Below, in pieces: positions 19,727 through 28,305 of a DNA stretch of 64,000 bases (positions are counted from its first letter, which is position 1; every line of letters starts with the position of its first letter). Source of the stretch: Prauserella marina. GTDB taxonomy: Bacteria > Actinomycetota > Actinomycetes > Mycobacteriales > Pseudonocardiaceae. The DNA is taken from assembly GCF_002240355.1 (NCBI RefSeq), contig NZ_CP016353.1, forward strand, positions 2,902,501-2,966,500. Direction: 5' to 3'. A model generated the notes under the pieces. That model saw nothing but the letters and a program-made list of their open reading frames with translations, did not search any database and was not told the origin of the DNA. The position numbers and the translations under genes are program-made.

Positions 19727-19917
19727 TCGGCGGAATTGGCGGCTGGCGAACGGCGGCGGTTTTTCACCTGACATGCACTGGGCAAGCAGCTGAGGCCGAC
19801 CGGTACCCCCGGGGAACCGGCCGACCGAATCACGGTGGTCACACTGGTGGAGGAGCAGTGTCACCACGGCACGGGAAGAATAGGGGTCGCTACTGGCGGT
19901 CTCCAGTGGGCGTTTTT
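19727..19917 (+). ncRNA. Candidate small RNA with three hairpins and intrinsic terminator
   Basis: This stretch lies in the 715-base gap 19678-20392. Hairpin 1 is 19800-19820 (CCGGT pairs with ACCGG, and CCCC with GGGG). Hairpin 2 is 19835-19867 (GTGGTCACACTG against CAGTGTCACCAC, 11 of 12 pairs, nine-base loop). Hairpin 3 is 19888-19912, followed by five Ts. A TATAAG -10 candidate at 19715-19720 would set the 5' end near 19727. It matches no RNA family I can name (not SRP RNA, tmRNA or a riboswitch consensus I know). From 19918 to 20392 only weak open frames are present, the best at 20068-20337 with modest codon bias. Confidence 0.4.
19888..19917 (+). terminator. Intrinsic terminator
   Basis: CGCTACTGG pairs with CCAGTGGGCG (one bulged G) and is followed by TTTTT at 19913-19917. 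T-run terminators are uncommon in such GC-rich DNA, which makes this one notable. No plus-strand protein gene ends just upstream, which supports the small-RNA call. Confidence 0.6.
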
Positions 19918-20392
19918 CATTATCTGAACGCTGGATCGGCCGAACGGAGCAAACTTAGCGCCCGCTCAGTCCAGTGGCTTTCCGCTCGGTGTCAGGAGAA
20001 AATGCCTGCCGAGGTCGTTGCGCGACCCGGATGAACGGGGTGCCGCGTTCCCTCATCCAGGCGAAGCATGGCCGAGACAGCGGACAGGACTCCCTTTCCG
20101 TGGCAGGGTAGTCCGGGCTGCCCGTGGCGACACATGGAGTGCGGGCCGTCGCCCCGCCAAGACCCCGGGGCGGTCGACGTTGCCACGGCATTCGCAGGGA
20201 TACGGATGCACTGCCTTCGTGCGCGTCGTATCCCCACACTCGCCGTGGTTATGGCGGGAAAACAGGGCGGGCGTGTGGGAGCCGTGGGTCGCGGGCGGCG
20301 CGAGCGCTCATGGATGCCGGGCGAGGCGACCGGCTGAGCGTGCGCCGCCGACACCCATGTCCACAACGGACAGTGAGGGAGGAATGCGCGAT

Positions 20393-21085
20393 ATGAGATA
20401 TCGGGCACGGCTGGGGCCGAAAGGCACGATGCGGGCGGAGCGAGCCGCTCCTCCCGGGGTTCCGGTGAGCGAGCACGGCCAGCGGGGAGCTCGCGGGCTG
20501 CTGGTCGACATCATGGCCGCCGTCGAAAGGCAACACCAGGCGGAGGGCTGGCATCTGACGGCGCCCGTGCTGTACCGGGTGTGCGTGCGGGACTCGGTGC
20601 TCGCCTTGCCACCGGGCGAGCCGGCGCCCATCGACGTCGGGCCGATCCGGTTGCCTGCCGCCGATTCGGAGAAGGGAAGCCTCGTGGCCTTCGCCGATCT
20701 GATGGAGCGGGCCGCCGGAAGGCAGCCGCTGAACGACAGGGTGTGGCGCGTCGCCTACCCGAGCAAACCGCTGGCGCATCTGGCCGTCGTCGAGGCATAT
20801 CACAACGTCGACTATCCGCCGGAGGAACTGGCGAAGCTGCATGCGACGGGGCGGACGCTGGCCGATGTTCCCGACAGTGCCGAGATCCGGCTGGTGCTCG
20901 CGGCCACGGAGGACCGGGCGTTCGCGGTGTGGCGGCAGCGGGGCGACCTGCCGATGTTCCACCCCGTGACCGGGTCCGTGCCGGAGGGAAGGGCGCTGGC
21001 GGATCAGCTCGCGCGCATGCAGAAGGCGGCGTGCGTGCTCCATGACCGCTGCGCGATGGCGGTGCCGCCTGCTCCGACCGCGTGA
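20393..21085 (+). CDS. Hypothetical actinobacterial protein, 230 residues
   Basis: I cannot assign a family. The ATG at 20393 is preceded at good distance by GGGAGGA; the ATG at 20384 is too close to it. Third codon positions are GC-rich, so it is coding. The protein looks soluble with an alpha/beta pattern. Notable stretches are GLLVDIMAAVERQHQAEGWH, LTAPVLYRVCVRDSVLALPP, AHLAVVEAYHNVDYPPEELA and ATEDRAFAVWRQRGDLP. There is no signal peptide. It precedes a small overlapping frame and the molybdenum hydroxylase operon but shows no functional link to either. Confidence 0.7.
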   Translation: MRYRARLGPKGTMRAERAAPPGVPVSEHGQRGARGLLVDIMAAVERQHQAEGWHLTAPVLYRVCVRDSVLALPPGEPAPIDVGPIRLPAADSEKGSLVAFADLMERAAGRQPLNDRVWRVAYPSKPLAHLAVVEAYHNVDYPPEELAKLHATGRTLADVPDSAEIRLVLAATEDRAFAVWRQRGDLPMFHPVTGSVPEGRALADQLARMQKAACVLHDRCAMAVPPAPTA

Positions 21086-21384
21086 ACGAGATTCCCGGCA
21101 AAGGGAGCTTCAACGACGCGTGCTGCACCCGAGGCCGCCCGAACACCGGGGCCACCAGCATCCCGGCGCGGGACGGTGCCGCGCGGGATCGCTACCGTTG
21201 CGGCGAGTGCCTTGACGCGTTTGGCGGTACTCGTGCCGTCGCTGCCGAACATGGCCTGGGCGGCCGATCGAGCACGGGACGCGTGGCCATCATCGCCGAG
21301 CGGCCGGACGTGGTCCGTCCGGCGGTCATCTCGGACTTCTGGGTCCGTTACCGCGCGCGTTCCGCTGAGTCCACAGTGGACTAG
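21082..21384 (+). CDS. Possible small protein translationally coupled to the previous gene
   Basis: The GTG at 21082 overlaps the upstream TGA (GTGA). The 100-residue frame has about 79 percent GC at third positions, lower than clear genes but above a random frame. It contains a CC pair and a CGEC motif (RYRCGECLDAFGG). No family is recognised and no separate ribosome site exists. It may be non-coding. The following bases to 21604, just before the molybdenum enzyme start, contain nothing I can identify. Confidence 0.3.
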   Translation: MNEIPGKGSFNDACCTRGRPNTGATSIPARDGAARDRYRCGECLDAFGGTRAVAAEHGLGGRSSTGRVAIIAERPDVVRPAVISDFWVRYRARSAESTVD

Positions 21385-21604
21385 ACGGTGCCGGAACAGT
21401 GCCCCGTTCGCCGTGGCAGTGCTTCGGCGGGCGACGTGCGCGCGTTCGGTGCCTCGACGGCGACCGGAATTTTCGCGCCGCCGCGGGCTCGAACATGGCT
21501 CCACCCGGTGATTCCCCTTCCGCTCAACGGAAACCCGGGCTCCGATCCGCGACGCGCGGGGGCGTGGAGGGGCATGATCGCAGCGAGAGCCGAAGGGAGC
21601 CCGG

Positions 21605-23869
21605 ATGAGCATCGTCGGCACCAGAGTGGTCAGGGTCGAGGACGGCACGCTGATCACCGCCGGTGGCACTTACGTCGAGGATCTGCGGGAGGAGGCGCTC
21701 GCCGGGGCCGCGCACGCGGTGTTCGTGCGTAGCCCGCTCGCCCACGCGCGCATCACCGGCATCGACACGTCGGCGGCGCTTGCCGCGCCGGGGGTGCTCG
21801 CCGTGTTCACGGCGAGCGACGTCGATCTGCCTGCCCAGCCCGCGGGGCCGGTTCCGCAGCCATGGCTGGCCGACGGGGTCGTGCGGTATGTCGGCGAGCC
21901 GGTGGCACTGGTGCTGACCGAGCGGCGTTACCAGCTCGCCGACGCCGCGGAGCTGGTCGACGTCGACTACGACCCGCTTCCGGCTGTGGCGAGCATCGAG
22001 GCCGCGCTCGCTGGTGAGACCGTCGTACACGCCGAACTCGACGGCAACGTCGCCCAGGCCAACGGCCTCGCTCCGGACGGCTTCGACGACAACGCCTTCG
22101 ACGGCTGCGAGGTCGTCGTCGAGCAGACGATCGTCAACCAGCGAGTCGCTCCAGCGCCGCTGGAGGCGCGGGGCTCCGCCTGCGCTTGGACTGCCGAAGG
22201 GCGGCTCACCTGCTGGCTGTCGACGCAGAACCCGCAGATCGCGAGGATGTCCGTCGCCGCGGCCCTTGGCATCGGCGAGGACGAGGTGCGGATCGTGGCG
22301 CCCGACGTGGGAGGTGGCTTCGGCGCCAAGATCGGCGCCGACCCGGAGGCGGTGCTGCTCGCGTGGGCGTCGAGGGCGGCCGGAAGACCGGTGCGCTGGG
22401 CCGAGACCCGCAGCGAGAACCTCACCGCGATGACTCACGGCAGGGCGCAGCGCAACACGGTGACCATCGGCGGACGGCGGGACGGAACCGTCGAGGTCGT
22501 GCGGCTCGACGTCGTGCAGGACGCCGGTGCCTACCCTCGCGCGCTGTTCCTGCCGACGCTGACCGAACTGATGGCCCCCGGCGTCTACCGGTTTCCCCGC
22601 GTCGAGACGGGAAGCAGAGGAGTGGTCACGACGACGACACCGGTCGCTGCCTACCGGGGCGCGGGAAGGCCGGAGGCGACGGCGGCCATCGAGCGCGGTA
22701 TGGATCTGTTCGCGGCCGAGATCGGCATGGATCCGGCCGAGGTGCGCCGCGTCAACTTCATCCGGCCCGACCAGTTTCCCTACCGCACCCCGACCGGAGC
22801 CACCTACGACAGCGGTGAGTACGCCGCCGCGCTCGACAAGGTGCTCGCCGCCGCGGGCTACGACGAGCTGAGAGCCGAGCAGGCCGCGAGGCGTTCGGCT
22901 GGCGAGGTGATAGCGCTCGGGCTCGGCATCGCGGCCTACGTGGAGATCACCGGCGGCGACGCCGGAGGCGAAAGCGGCCGGATCGACATCCATCGGGACG
23001 GCAGCGTCACGGCCTACACGGGGAGTTCGCCTCACGGGCAGGGCCTTGCGACGTCGCTGGCGATGTTGTTGTCCGATCAGCTCGGGGTTCCGATGGACCG
23101 CATCACCGTGCGGCACGGCGACACCGACGAGGTGCCGAGAGGAATCGGCACGTTCGGCTCCCGGTCGTTGCAGCTCGGCGGTTCCGCGGTCAGGCAGGCC
23201 GCCGACGAGGTGCTCGCGAGGGCCGCCGGGCTGGCGGCGGAGCTGGTGGAGGCCGCTCCGGACGACATCGAACTGGACAGGGAAAACGGGCAGTGGCGGG
23301 TGCGCGGCGCCCCTGCCGGACCGGCGATCACGTGGGCCCGGCTCGCCGAGCACGCTGGCGACGACGCGTTGTCGGCCGGCGTCTGGTTCTCCGAAGGGAC
23401 GCCGACGTTCCCCTTCGGCGCGCATCTGGCCGTCGTCGAGGTCGACACCCAGACCGGGAAGGTGGAGCTGCGGCGGCTCGTGGCGCTCGACGACGCCGGT
23501 CCGGTCGTCAACCCGCTCGCCTTCGAGGGCCAGCGGCACGGCGGCCTCGGTCAGGGCTCGGCGCAGGCACTGCTGGAGGTGATGAGCTACGACGAGGACG
23601 GAAACCCGACCACGGCGACGCTCGCCGACTACTCCTTCATCAGCGCCACCGAGCTGCCCGACTTCGAACTGGTGGACATGGAGACGCCGACGACCCGCAA
23701 CCCGTTGGGGGTCAAGGGAATCGGGGAGGCGGCCACGATCGGCTCCACCCCCGCGGTGCACAACGCGGTGGTGGACGCGCTGTCGCACCTGGGAGTTCGC
23801 CACCTGGACATGCCGACGACGCCGCTGCGCGTGTGGCAGGCCCTTGCCCGCGCGAGGAAGGAGAGCTGA
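21605..23869 (+). CDS. Molybdopterin-binding subunit of a CODH/xanthine-dehydrogenase-like enzyme
   Basis: This is the large subunit (754 residues) of a molybdenum hydroxylase. The cofactor motifs GGGFGAKIGADPEA and AYRGAGRPEA are visible, and the conserved Glu lies in GVKGIGEAATIGSTPA. The AYRGAGR loop is that of form II CODH-like and aldehyde/purine oxidoreductases, not the AYRCSFR loop of true aerobic CO dehydrogenase. It should hydroxylate an unknown heterocycle or aldehyde. The gene order L-S-M (large, iron-sulphur, FAD) follows without gaps. No maturation gene lies in the window. Confidence 0.85.
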   Translation: MSIVGTRVVRVEDGTLITAGGTYVEDLREEALAGAAHAVFVRSPLAHARITGIDTSAALAAPGVLAVFTASDVDLPAQPAGPVPQPWLADGVVRYVGEPVALVLTERRYQLADAAELVDVDYDPLPAVASIEAALAGETVVHAELDGNVAQANGLAPDGFDDNAFDGCEVVVEQTIVNQRVAPAPLEARGSACAWTAEGRLTCWLSTQNPQIARMSVAAALGIGEDEVRIVAPDVGGGFGAKIGADPEAVLLAWASRAAGRPVRWAETRSENLTAMTHGRAQRNTVTIGGRRDGTVEVVRLDVVQDAGAYPRALFLPTLTELMAPGVYRFPRVETGSRGVVTTTTPVAAYRGAGRPEATAAIERGMDLFAAEIGMDPAEVRRVNFIRPDQFPYRTPTGATYDSGEYAAALDKVLAAAGYDELRAEQAARRSAGEVIALGLGIAAYVEITGGDAGGESGRIDIHRDGSVTAYTGSSPHGQGLATSLAMLLSDQLGVPMDRITVRHGDTDEVPRGIGTFGSRSLQLGGSAVRQAADEVLARAAGLAAELVEAAPDDIELDRENGQWRVRGAPAGPAITWARLAEHAGDDALSAGVWFSEGTPTFPFGAHLAVVEVDTQTGKVELRRLVALDDAGPVVNPLAFEGQRHGGLGQGSAQALLEVMSYDEDGNPTTATLADYSFISATELPDFELVDMETPTTRNPLGVKGIGEAATIGSTPAVHNAVVDALSHLGVRHLDMPTTPLRVWQALARARKES

Positions 23870-24337
23870 GTGAAGGTCACCATCGAGGTCAACGGCAGCG
23901 AGGTGTCCGACGAGGTCGAGGACCGCACCCTGCTCGTGCACTTCATCAGGGACAACGCCGGGCTGACGGCGACCAATGTCGGCTGCGACACCACCTCGTG
24001 CGGGGCGTGCACGGTGCTGCTCGACGGCGAGTCGGTGAAATCCTGCACGATACTCGCCGCGCAGGCGGACGGGCACGCGGTCACCACTCTGGAAGGGCTG
24101 TCCGGCGAGGGTGAGCTGCATCCCGTTCAGCGCGCCTTCCGGGATCAGCACGGCCTGCAATGCGGGTTCTGCACCCCGGGGATGATCATGGCTTCGGTGT
24201 CGCTGCTCGCGCACAATCCGAAGCCGACGCGCGAGGAGGTCCGCCACGGGCTCGAAGGAAACCTGTGCCGGTGCACCGGTTACCACAACATCGTCAACGC
24301 CGTCGTCGACGCGTCGGGACAGGAGGTGGGCAGGTGA
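23870..24337 (+). CDS. [2Fe-2S] subunit of the molybdenum hydroxylase
   Basis: The 155-residue protein has both ferredoxin modules of the CoxS/XdhC-type small subunit. The plant-type cluster cysteines are in [16 protein letters not shown] and KSC. The second cluster is in [10 protein letters not shown] and [10 protein letters not shown]. It passes electrons from the molybdenum site to FAD. It starts with GTG immediately after the large-subunit stop and overlaps the FAD subunit by four bases. Confidence 0.92.
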   Translation: MKVTIEVNGSEVSDEVEDRTLLVHFIRDNAGLTATNVGCDTTSCGACTVLLDGESVKSCTILAAQADGHAVTTLEGLSGEGELHPVQRAFRDQHGLQCGFCTPGMIMASVSLLAHNPKPTREEVRHGLEGNLCRCTGYHNIVNAVVDASGQEVGR

Positions 24338-25146
24338 TTCCCGCCCGGTTCACCTACCTTCGGGCGGCCAGTGTCGACGAGGCGGTCGCGATGCTCGGGC
24401 AGTATGGCGACGAGGCGAAGGTGCTCGCGGGCGGGCATTCGCTGCTGCCGTTGATGAAGCTGCGCCTCGCCGCGCCCGGGGTGCTTGTCGACATCACGCC
24501 ACTCGACGGTCTCCGCCAGGTGCGCCAGGAGGGCGGCGACATCGTGATCGGCGCGCTGTCTCGCTTTCACGACCTGCACGGCGATCCGGTGCTCGCCGAG
24601 CACGCCCCGCTGCTCGCGCACGTGGCGGGAGAGGTGGGTGACCAGCAGGTCCGGCATCGCGGGACGATCGGCGGCTCGCTGGTGCACGCCGACCCCGCCG
24701 CCGATCTTTCCGCGGCCGTGCTGGCCTGTGATGGGGCGCTCGTCGTCTCGGGACCGCAAGGGCGGCGCGAGATCCCGGCGGCGGAGTTCTTCCTGGGTCC
24801 CTTCACGACTCCGCTCGAACCCGACGAACTGCTGACCGAGATCAGGGTTCCCGCGAGGGCCGGAACCGGCTGGGGGTTCGAGAAGTTCCGCAGGAGGGCC
24901 ATCGACTGGGCGATCGTCGGGGTCGCGGTGACCGGGACATCGGTGAGCTTGATCAACATGGCGGGCACACCGGTGAGGGCGACCGCGACGGAGCGAGCGC
25001 TCGCCGAGGGCGCGAGCCTGGCCGACGCGGCCGCGCTGGCCGCGGAGGGCACCAGCCCGGTCGAGGAGCCCCACGCGAGCACCGAGTACCGCAGGCATCT
25101 CGCGAGGGTGCTCACCGCGAGGGCCCTGGAGCGCGCCGCGGGCTGA
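24334..25146 (+). CDS. FAD-binding subunit of the molybdenum hydroxylase
   Basis: The 270-residue CoxM-type protein starts at a GTG overlapping the previous stop. It contains the FAD motifs [15 protein letters not shown] and [19 protein letters not shown] (residues about 30 and 105), then the CO_deh_flav_C domain. It completes the L-S-M heterotrimer. The last residues ([20 protein letters not shown]) are the usual C-terminal helix of the family. Confidence 0.9.
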   Translation: MIPARFTYLRAASVDEAVAMLGQYGDEAKVLAGGHSLLPLMKLRLAAPGVLVDITPLDGLRQVRQEGGDIVIGALSRFHDLHGDPVLAEHAPLLAHVAGEVGDQQVRHRGTIGGSLVHADPAADLSAAVLACDGALVVSGPQGRREIPAAEFFLGPFTTPLEPDELLTEIRVPARAGTGWGFEKFRRRAIDWAIVGVAVTGTSVSLINMAGTPVRATATERALAEGASLADAAALAAEGTSPVEEPHASTEYRRHLARVLTARALERAAG

Positions 25147-25201
25147 ACCGGACGCTCGCTGGACTGAACGGAGCAATCTCGCGGGCCGGGCTTGAGCCTT
25201 G

Positions 25202-25241
25202 AAGCTAATGCTATTAGCTTTAGGGCTATTAAAGCTAGCCC
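25202..25241. promoter_or_regulatory. Three interleaved dyads upstream of the hydrolase-TetR operon
   Basis: AAGCTAAT-GCT-ATTAGCTT (25202-25220) is a perfect 8-bp dyad. AGCTTTA...TAAAGCT (25216-25236) and GGGCTA...TAGCCC (25223-25241) are further perfect dyads that overlap it. They end at the AAGGAG ribosome site of the gene starting at 25254. This is the likely operator of the TetR protein encoded second in the operon. Confidence 0.6.
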
Positions 25242-25253
25242 AAGGAGTCTTCG

Positions 25254-26081
25254 ATGACCACGCCGCCGACCCGCTATCTCGACCTCGCGCATGGCCGCGT
25301 CGCCTTCGACGACACGGCCGACAGCCACGACACACCCGGGCGTCCGGTGGTGGTGTGCGTGCCGGGACTCGGCGACATCCGGGGCGTATACCGGCACCTG
25401 CGGCCGTTGCTCACCCGCGCCGGCCACCGCGTGGTGACCATGGACCTGCGCGGAGCGGGGGAGTCGAGCGCGGACTGGCCGGACTATTCGACGACCGCGG
25501 TCGCCTCGGACGTGCTGGCGCTCGTCAGGCACCTGGGCGCGGGGCCGGTCGTCTTGGTCGGCAACTCCTACACGGGAGGTGCTTCGCTGGTCGCGGCGGC
25601 CGAGGCGGGGGAGGCGTTCGCCGGGCTCGTGCTGACCGCACCGTTCGCGCGGCGACAGCCTCGGCAGCGGCTCCTCGTGCGGGTCGCGCTCGGCGTGGTC
25701 GGCAGGTTCCCCTTCGCGTGGGTCGCCTACTGGGCCTCGCTGTTCACCGGAGGAAAACCCGCCGACTTCGCCTCGGCGAGGAAGGCTCTCGCCGCGAGCC
25801 TGCGCAGACCAGGGCACATGGCGGCATTACGGGCGATGCTCGCTGCCGATCAGTCGCCCGGCGAGGCGGCCGCGCCGCGCGTGCGGTGCCCCGTGCTGGT
25901 CGTCATGGGTGGCGCCGATCCCGACTTTCCCGATCCGGTCGCCGAGGCCGACGCGGTCGCCGCCCTCGTCCCTGACGGCGCGGTGGCCATGATCAAGGGC
26001 TGCGGTCACTACCCCGCTGCCGAGGCACCCGGCGAAACCGCCGCCGTGGTACTGCCGTTCCTGCGAAAGGTGCTGGCCTGA
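25254..26081 (+). CDS. Alpha/beta hydrolase
   Basis: The 275-residue alpha/beta-hydrolase has an oxyanion region VCVPGLGDIRG, the nucleophile elbow GNSYTGGASLV (Ser in GNSYTG) and a C-terminal GCGHYPAAEAPGE supplying the catalytic His. The acid is probably in the GADPDFPDP region. The substrate is unknown. It is co-transcribed with a TetR regulator, with the stop overlapping its ATG, and is preceded by the interleaved operator dyads. This suggests induction by its substrate or a related compound. Confidence 0.82.
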   Translation: MTTPPTRYLDLAHGRVAFDDTADSHDTPGRPVVVCVPGLGDIRGVYRHLRPLLTRAGHRVVTMDLRGAGESSADWPDYSTTAVASDVLALVRHLGAGPVVLVGNSYTGGASLVAAAEAGEAFAGLVLTAPFARRQPRQRLLVRVALGVVGRFPFAWVAYWASLFTGGKPADFASARKALAASLRRPGHMAALRAMLAADQSPGEAAAPRVRCPVLVVMGGADPDFPDPVAEADAVAALVPDGAVAMIKGCGHYPAAEAPGETAAVVLPFLRKVLA

Positions 26082-26665
26082 TGCCGAGAAGGGGACTGAC
26101 CACGGCCCAGCTGGTGTCGGCGGCAGCCGACATCGCCGACACCGACGGTTTCGGCGCGCTGTCGCTCGCGAAGGTCGCCGCCCGCGTCGGAGTGCGGGTT
26201 CCCTCGCTGTACAAGCATGTCGGGGGGCTCGACGAGTTGCGGTGCAGGCTCGGCGTGCTGGGGGCGACCGAGCTCGCCGACGCGATCAGGGACGCGGCGG
26301 TCGGCCTCGCGGGCAGGGACGCGCTGCGCGCCTGCTGTCGCTGCTACCGCGACTACGCGCGCCGGAATCCCGGGCGCTACGCGGCGACCCAGTACCGGTT
26401 CCCCGCGACGTCGCCGCTCGGCGCCGAGTTCGCGACGCGGTCGGGCGAACTGCTCGACCTCCTGCTCGCCGTGTTGCGTGGCTACGCGCTCGACGGCGAG
26501 GACGCCATCCACGCCGCGAGACTCATTCGCAGCGGCGTACACGGCTTCGTCGTACTGGAAGAACTGGGCGGGTTCGGTCTTCCCACCGAACTCGACACCA
26601 GTTTCGACAAGGCCGTCGACATCATCGAAGCCGGACTGCGCTCACTGTCCGAGAAGGAGAATTGA
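26081..26665 (+). CDS. TetR-family regulator (WHG-type C-terminal domain)
   Basis: The 194-residue protein has its helix-turn-helix in SLAKVAARVGVRVPSLYKHV (about residues 27-46). The C-terminal domain includes RLIRSGVHGFVVLEELGGFG, typical of the TetR WHG-type group. It overlaps the hydrolase stop by one base and is followed by a DUF4260 gene. It probably autoregulates the operon through the dyads at 25202-25241. Confidence 0.8.
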   Translation: MPRRGLTTAQLVSAAADIADTDGFGALSLAKVAARVGVRVPSLYKHVGGLDELRCRLGVLGATELADAIRDAAVGLAGRDALRACCRCYRDYARRNPGRYAATQYRFPATSPLGAEFATRSGELLDLLLAVLRGYALDGEDAIHAARLIRSGVHGFVVLEELGGFGLPTELDTSFDKAVDIIEAGLRSLSEKEN

Positions 26666-26666
26666 G

Positions 26667-27137
26667 ATGAGACGAATCGCCGCCGCGTTGTTCGGGCTGT
26701 TCCTGCTGGCGTTCGCCGTGTTCGAGGCCGTCAAGTACGGCGGAGTCGTCGTCCCGCTCGTCGTGGCAGGGTTCATCCTGCCCGATCTCGCCTTCTTCGC
26801 GGCGATCGGCGCTCCCGCCGAGAAGGGGCAATTGCCCCGCAGGGCCGTGCCGCTCTACAACCTGTTGCACCACTGGGCGCCGCCCGCGGTCGTGCTGGTG
26901 CTTTCGGCGACCCTGCCGATCAGTCATACCACGTTGTTGCTGTTCTTCCCTGCCGCGCTGGCCTGGCTTTCGCACATCATGCTCGACCGCGCGCTCGGTT
27001 ACGGCCCGCGTACGAGGGATGGATGGCAGCGAGGCGGTTCTCCGGTGAACCGCCCCGCTGCCGGGTCTCACCAGACCTGGTCGAGCACTCGCAGGATGTT
27101 GCCGCCGAGCACCTTGCCGATCTCGTCGTCGGAGTAG
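26667..27137 (+). CDS. DUF4260-like membrane protein with an antisense-overlapping tail
   Basis: The core (about residues 1-118) has three to four hydrophobic helices and ends with HIMLDRALGYGPRTRDGW, which matches the usual end of DUF4260 proteins. The frame then continues for about 35 polar residues through sequence antisense to the end of the convergent dipeptidase gene, a 70-base overlap. That tail is unlike the family and may be a recent read-through after loss of the original stop. The function is unknown. The ATG lies one base after the TetR stop, so it is in the same operon. Confidence 0.65.
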   Translation: MRRIAAALFGLFLLAFAVFEAVKYGGVVVPLVVAGFILPDLAFFAAIGAPAEKGQLPRRAVPLYNLLHHWAPPAVVLVLSATLPISHTTLLLFFPAALAWLSHIMLDRALGYGPRTRDGWQRGGSPVNRPAAGSHQTWSSTRRMLPPSTLPISSSE

Positions 27138-28282
27138 TCGTGCGCGACGAGCCAGCCGGTGATGTGGTGGAACTCCTCGGCGGGGTTCTCGATGCCGTCG
27201 ACGAAGTCGACCTTGTCGAACTCGGGGCCGTCGTGGGCAGCCGAGATCGAAAGGTGCTTCGCGAAGGTGTCGTGCAGGCCGACGTGGTCACCGAACAACG
27301 TGTCGGGGCCGAAGGCCACGTGGTCGATTCCCACCAGTTCGACGCAGTAGGTGAAGTGCTCCATGAACGCGTCGAGGTTGTGCGCGGGGTGGTTCGGGCT
27401 CATCGTGGTGTGCGGCGCCGCCTCGATGCCGATCACCCCACCGCGTTCCGCGCAGGCGATGATCACATCGTCCGGCTTCATCCTGCGCGTCGGCCACACC
27501 GAGCGCGCACCGGCGTGGGTGATGAAGATCGGCTGCGTGGAAGCCTTGATCGTGTCCATGCTGGTGCGGTCACCGGAGTGTGACACGTCGATGGCGATGC
27601 CGAGCTTGTTCATCCGCCGCACGGCCTTCTCGCCGAAATAGGTGAGCCCACCGTCGTACCGTTCGCGCAGTCCGGAGCCGAGGGTGTTCGACTCGCTGTA
27701 GGCGATGCCCATCTGCCGCACCCCGAAGCCGTACAGCACGTCGACCCTGTCGACCTCGTTCTGGATCGGCGTCGCCGCCTCAAGCGAGGGCACGAGCGCG
27801 ATCTGCCCGTTGGCGCGGGCGTTGGCGATGTCGGAGACCCGCTCGGCCTTCACGACGAAGTCCTGCTTGGCGATGTCGGAGTAGCGCATGCCGAGATCGA
27901 CGAGCACGTCCTCCCACTTCCACCCCATGGTCGAGGTGATGCAGCAGGTGCCGTCCATGAAGTTCTCGAAGACCGCGTCGATCCCGGAAAGGGACAGTCC
28001 CTCGTAGCCGGTGTGGTGGCGGCCCGTCCTGTTGTAGGAGAACGTCTCGGTGATGTCCTCAGGGAAGACGCTCGTGTGGTCGTGCAACGAGATGACGGTG
28101 TTGTCGGCGAGCAGCCGGGCGACCCGCTCCCGCTGGGTTTCGGTCAGCTCCGGGCCTCGTGAGTTCACCCTGCCGATCTCCTTGGCAAGGGTGAACTCGA
28201 TGTAGTCCTCGCCTGGCGCTAGCGCGTCGAACGAGCGGTATCCCTGGTAGCGCAAGGGCTGCGCGCCGGTTTTCTCCACCAT
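27068..28282 (-). CDS. Membrane-dipeptidase-like (M19) metallopeptidase
   Basis: The 404-residue amidohydrolase-fold protein has metal ligands in SLHDHTSVFPED near residue 65, IDVSHSGD and ITHAGARSVWP later, and GPDTLFGDH near the C-terminus. M19 enzymes hydrolyse dipeptides, including those with D-residues, and related amides. There is no signal peptide, so it acts in the cytoplasm. The ATG at 28282 follows GAAAGGAAGG. It is the last gene of an operon with a symporter and a racemase, so imported dipeptides or N-acyl amino acids could be its substrates. Confidence 0.75.
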   Translation of the reverse strand: MVEKTGAQPLRYQGYRSFDALAPGEDYIEFTLAKEIGRVNSRGPELTETQRERVARLLADNTVISLHDHTSVFPEDITETFSYNRTGRHHTGYEGLSLSGIDAVFENFMDGTCCITSTMGWKWEDVLVDLGMRYSDIAKQDFVVKAERVSDIANARANGQIALVPSLEAATPIQNEVDRVDVLYGFGVRQMGIAYSESNTLGSGLRERYDGGLTYFGEKAVRRMNKLGIAIDVSHSGDRTSMDTIKASTQPIFITHAGARSVWPTRRMKPDDVIIACAERGGVIGIEAAPHTTMSPNHPAHNLDAFMEHFTYCVELVGIDHVAFGPDTLFGDHVGLHDTFAKHLSISAAHDGPEFDKVDFVDGIENPAEEFHHITGWLVAHDYSDDEIGKVLGGNILRVLDQVW

Positions 28283-28305
28283 GCCGCTATGCCTTCCTTT
28301 CTTGT

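Noticed and set aside
19727-19917. A known riboswitch (c-di-AMP, cobalamin or SAM type).
   Set aside because: I could not match the conserved core of any of these classes, and no gene that such a switch would control follows. It is kept only as a candidate small RNA.
20068-20337. An 89-residue protein upstream of the hypothetical gene at 20393.
   Set aside because: Codon bias is only moderate, there is no ribosome site and no recognisable feature, so I did not list it as a gene.
21524-24286. A 920-residue open frame on the minus strand.
   Set aside because: It lies antisense to the molybdenum hydroxylase subunits, has no recognisable motif and arises from GC-rich third positions on the opposite strand.
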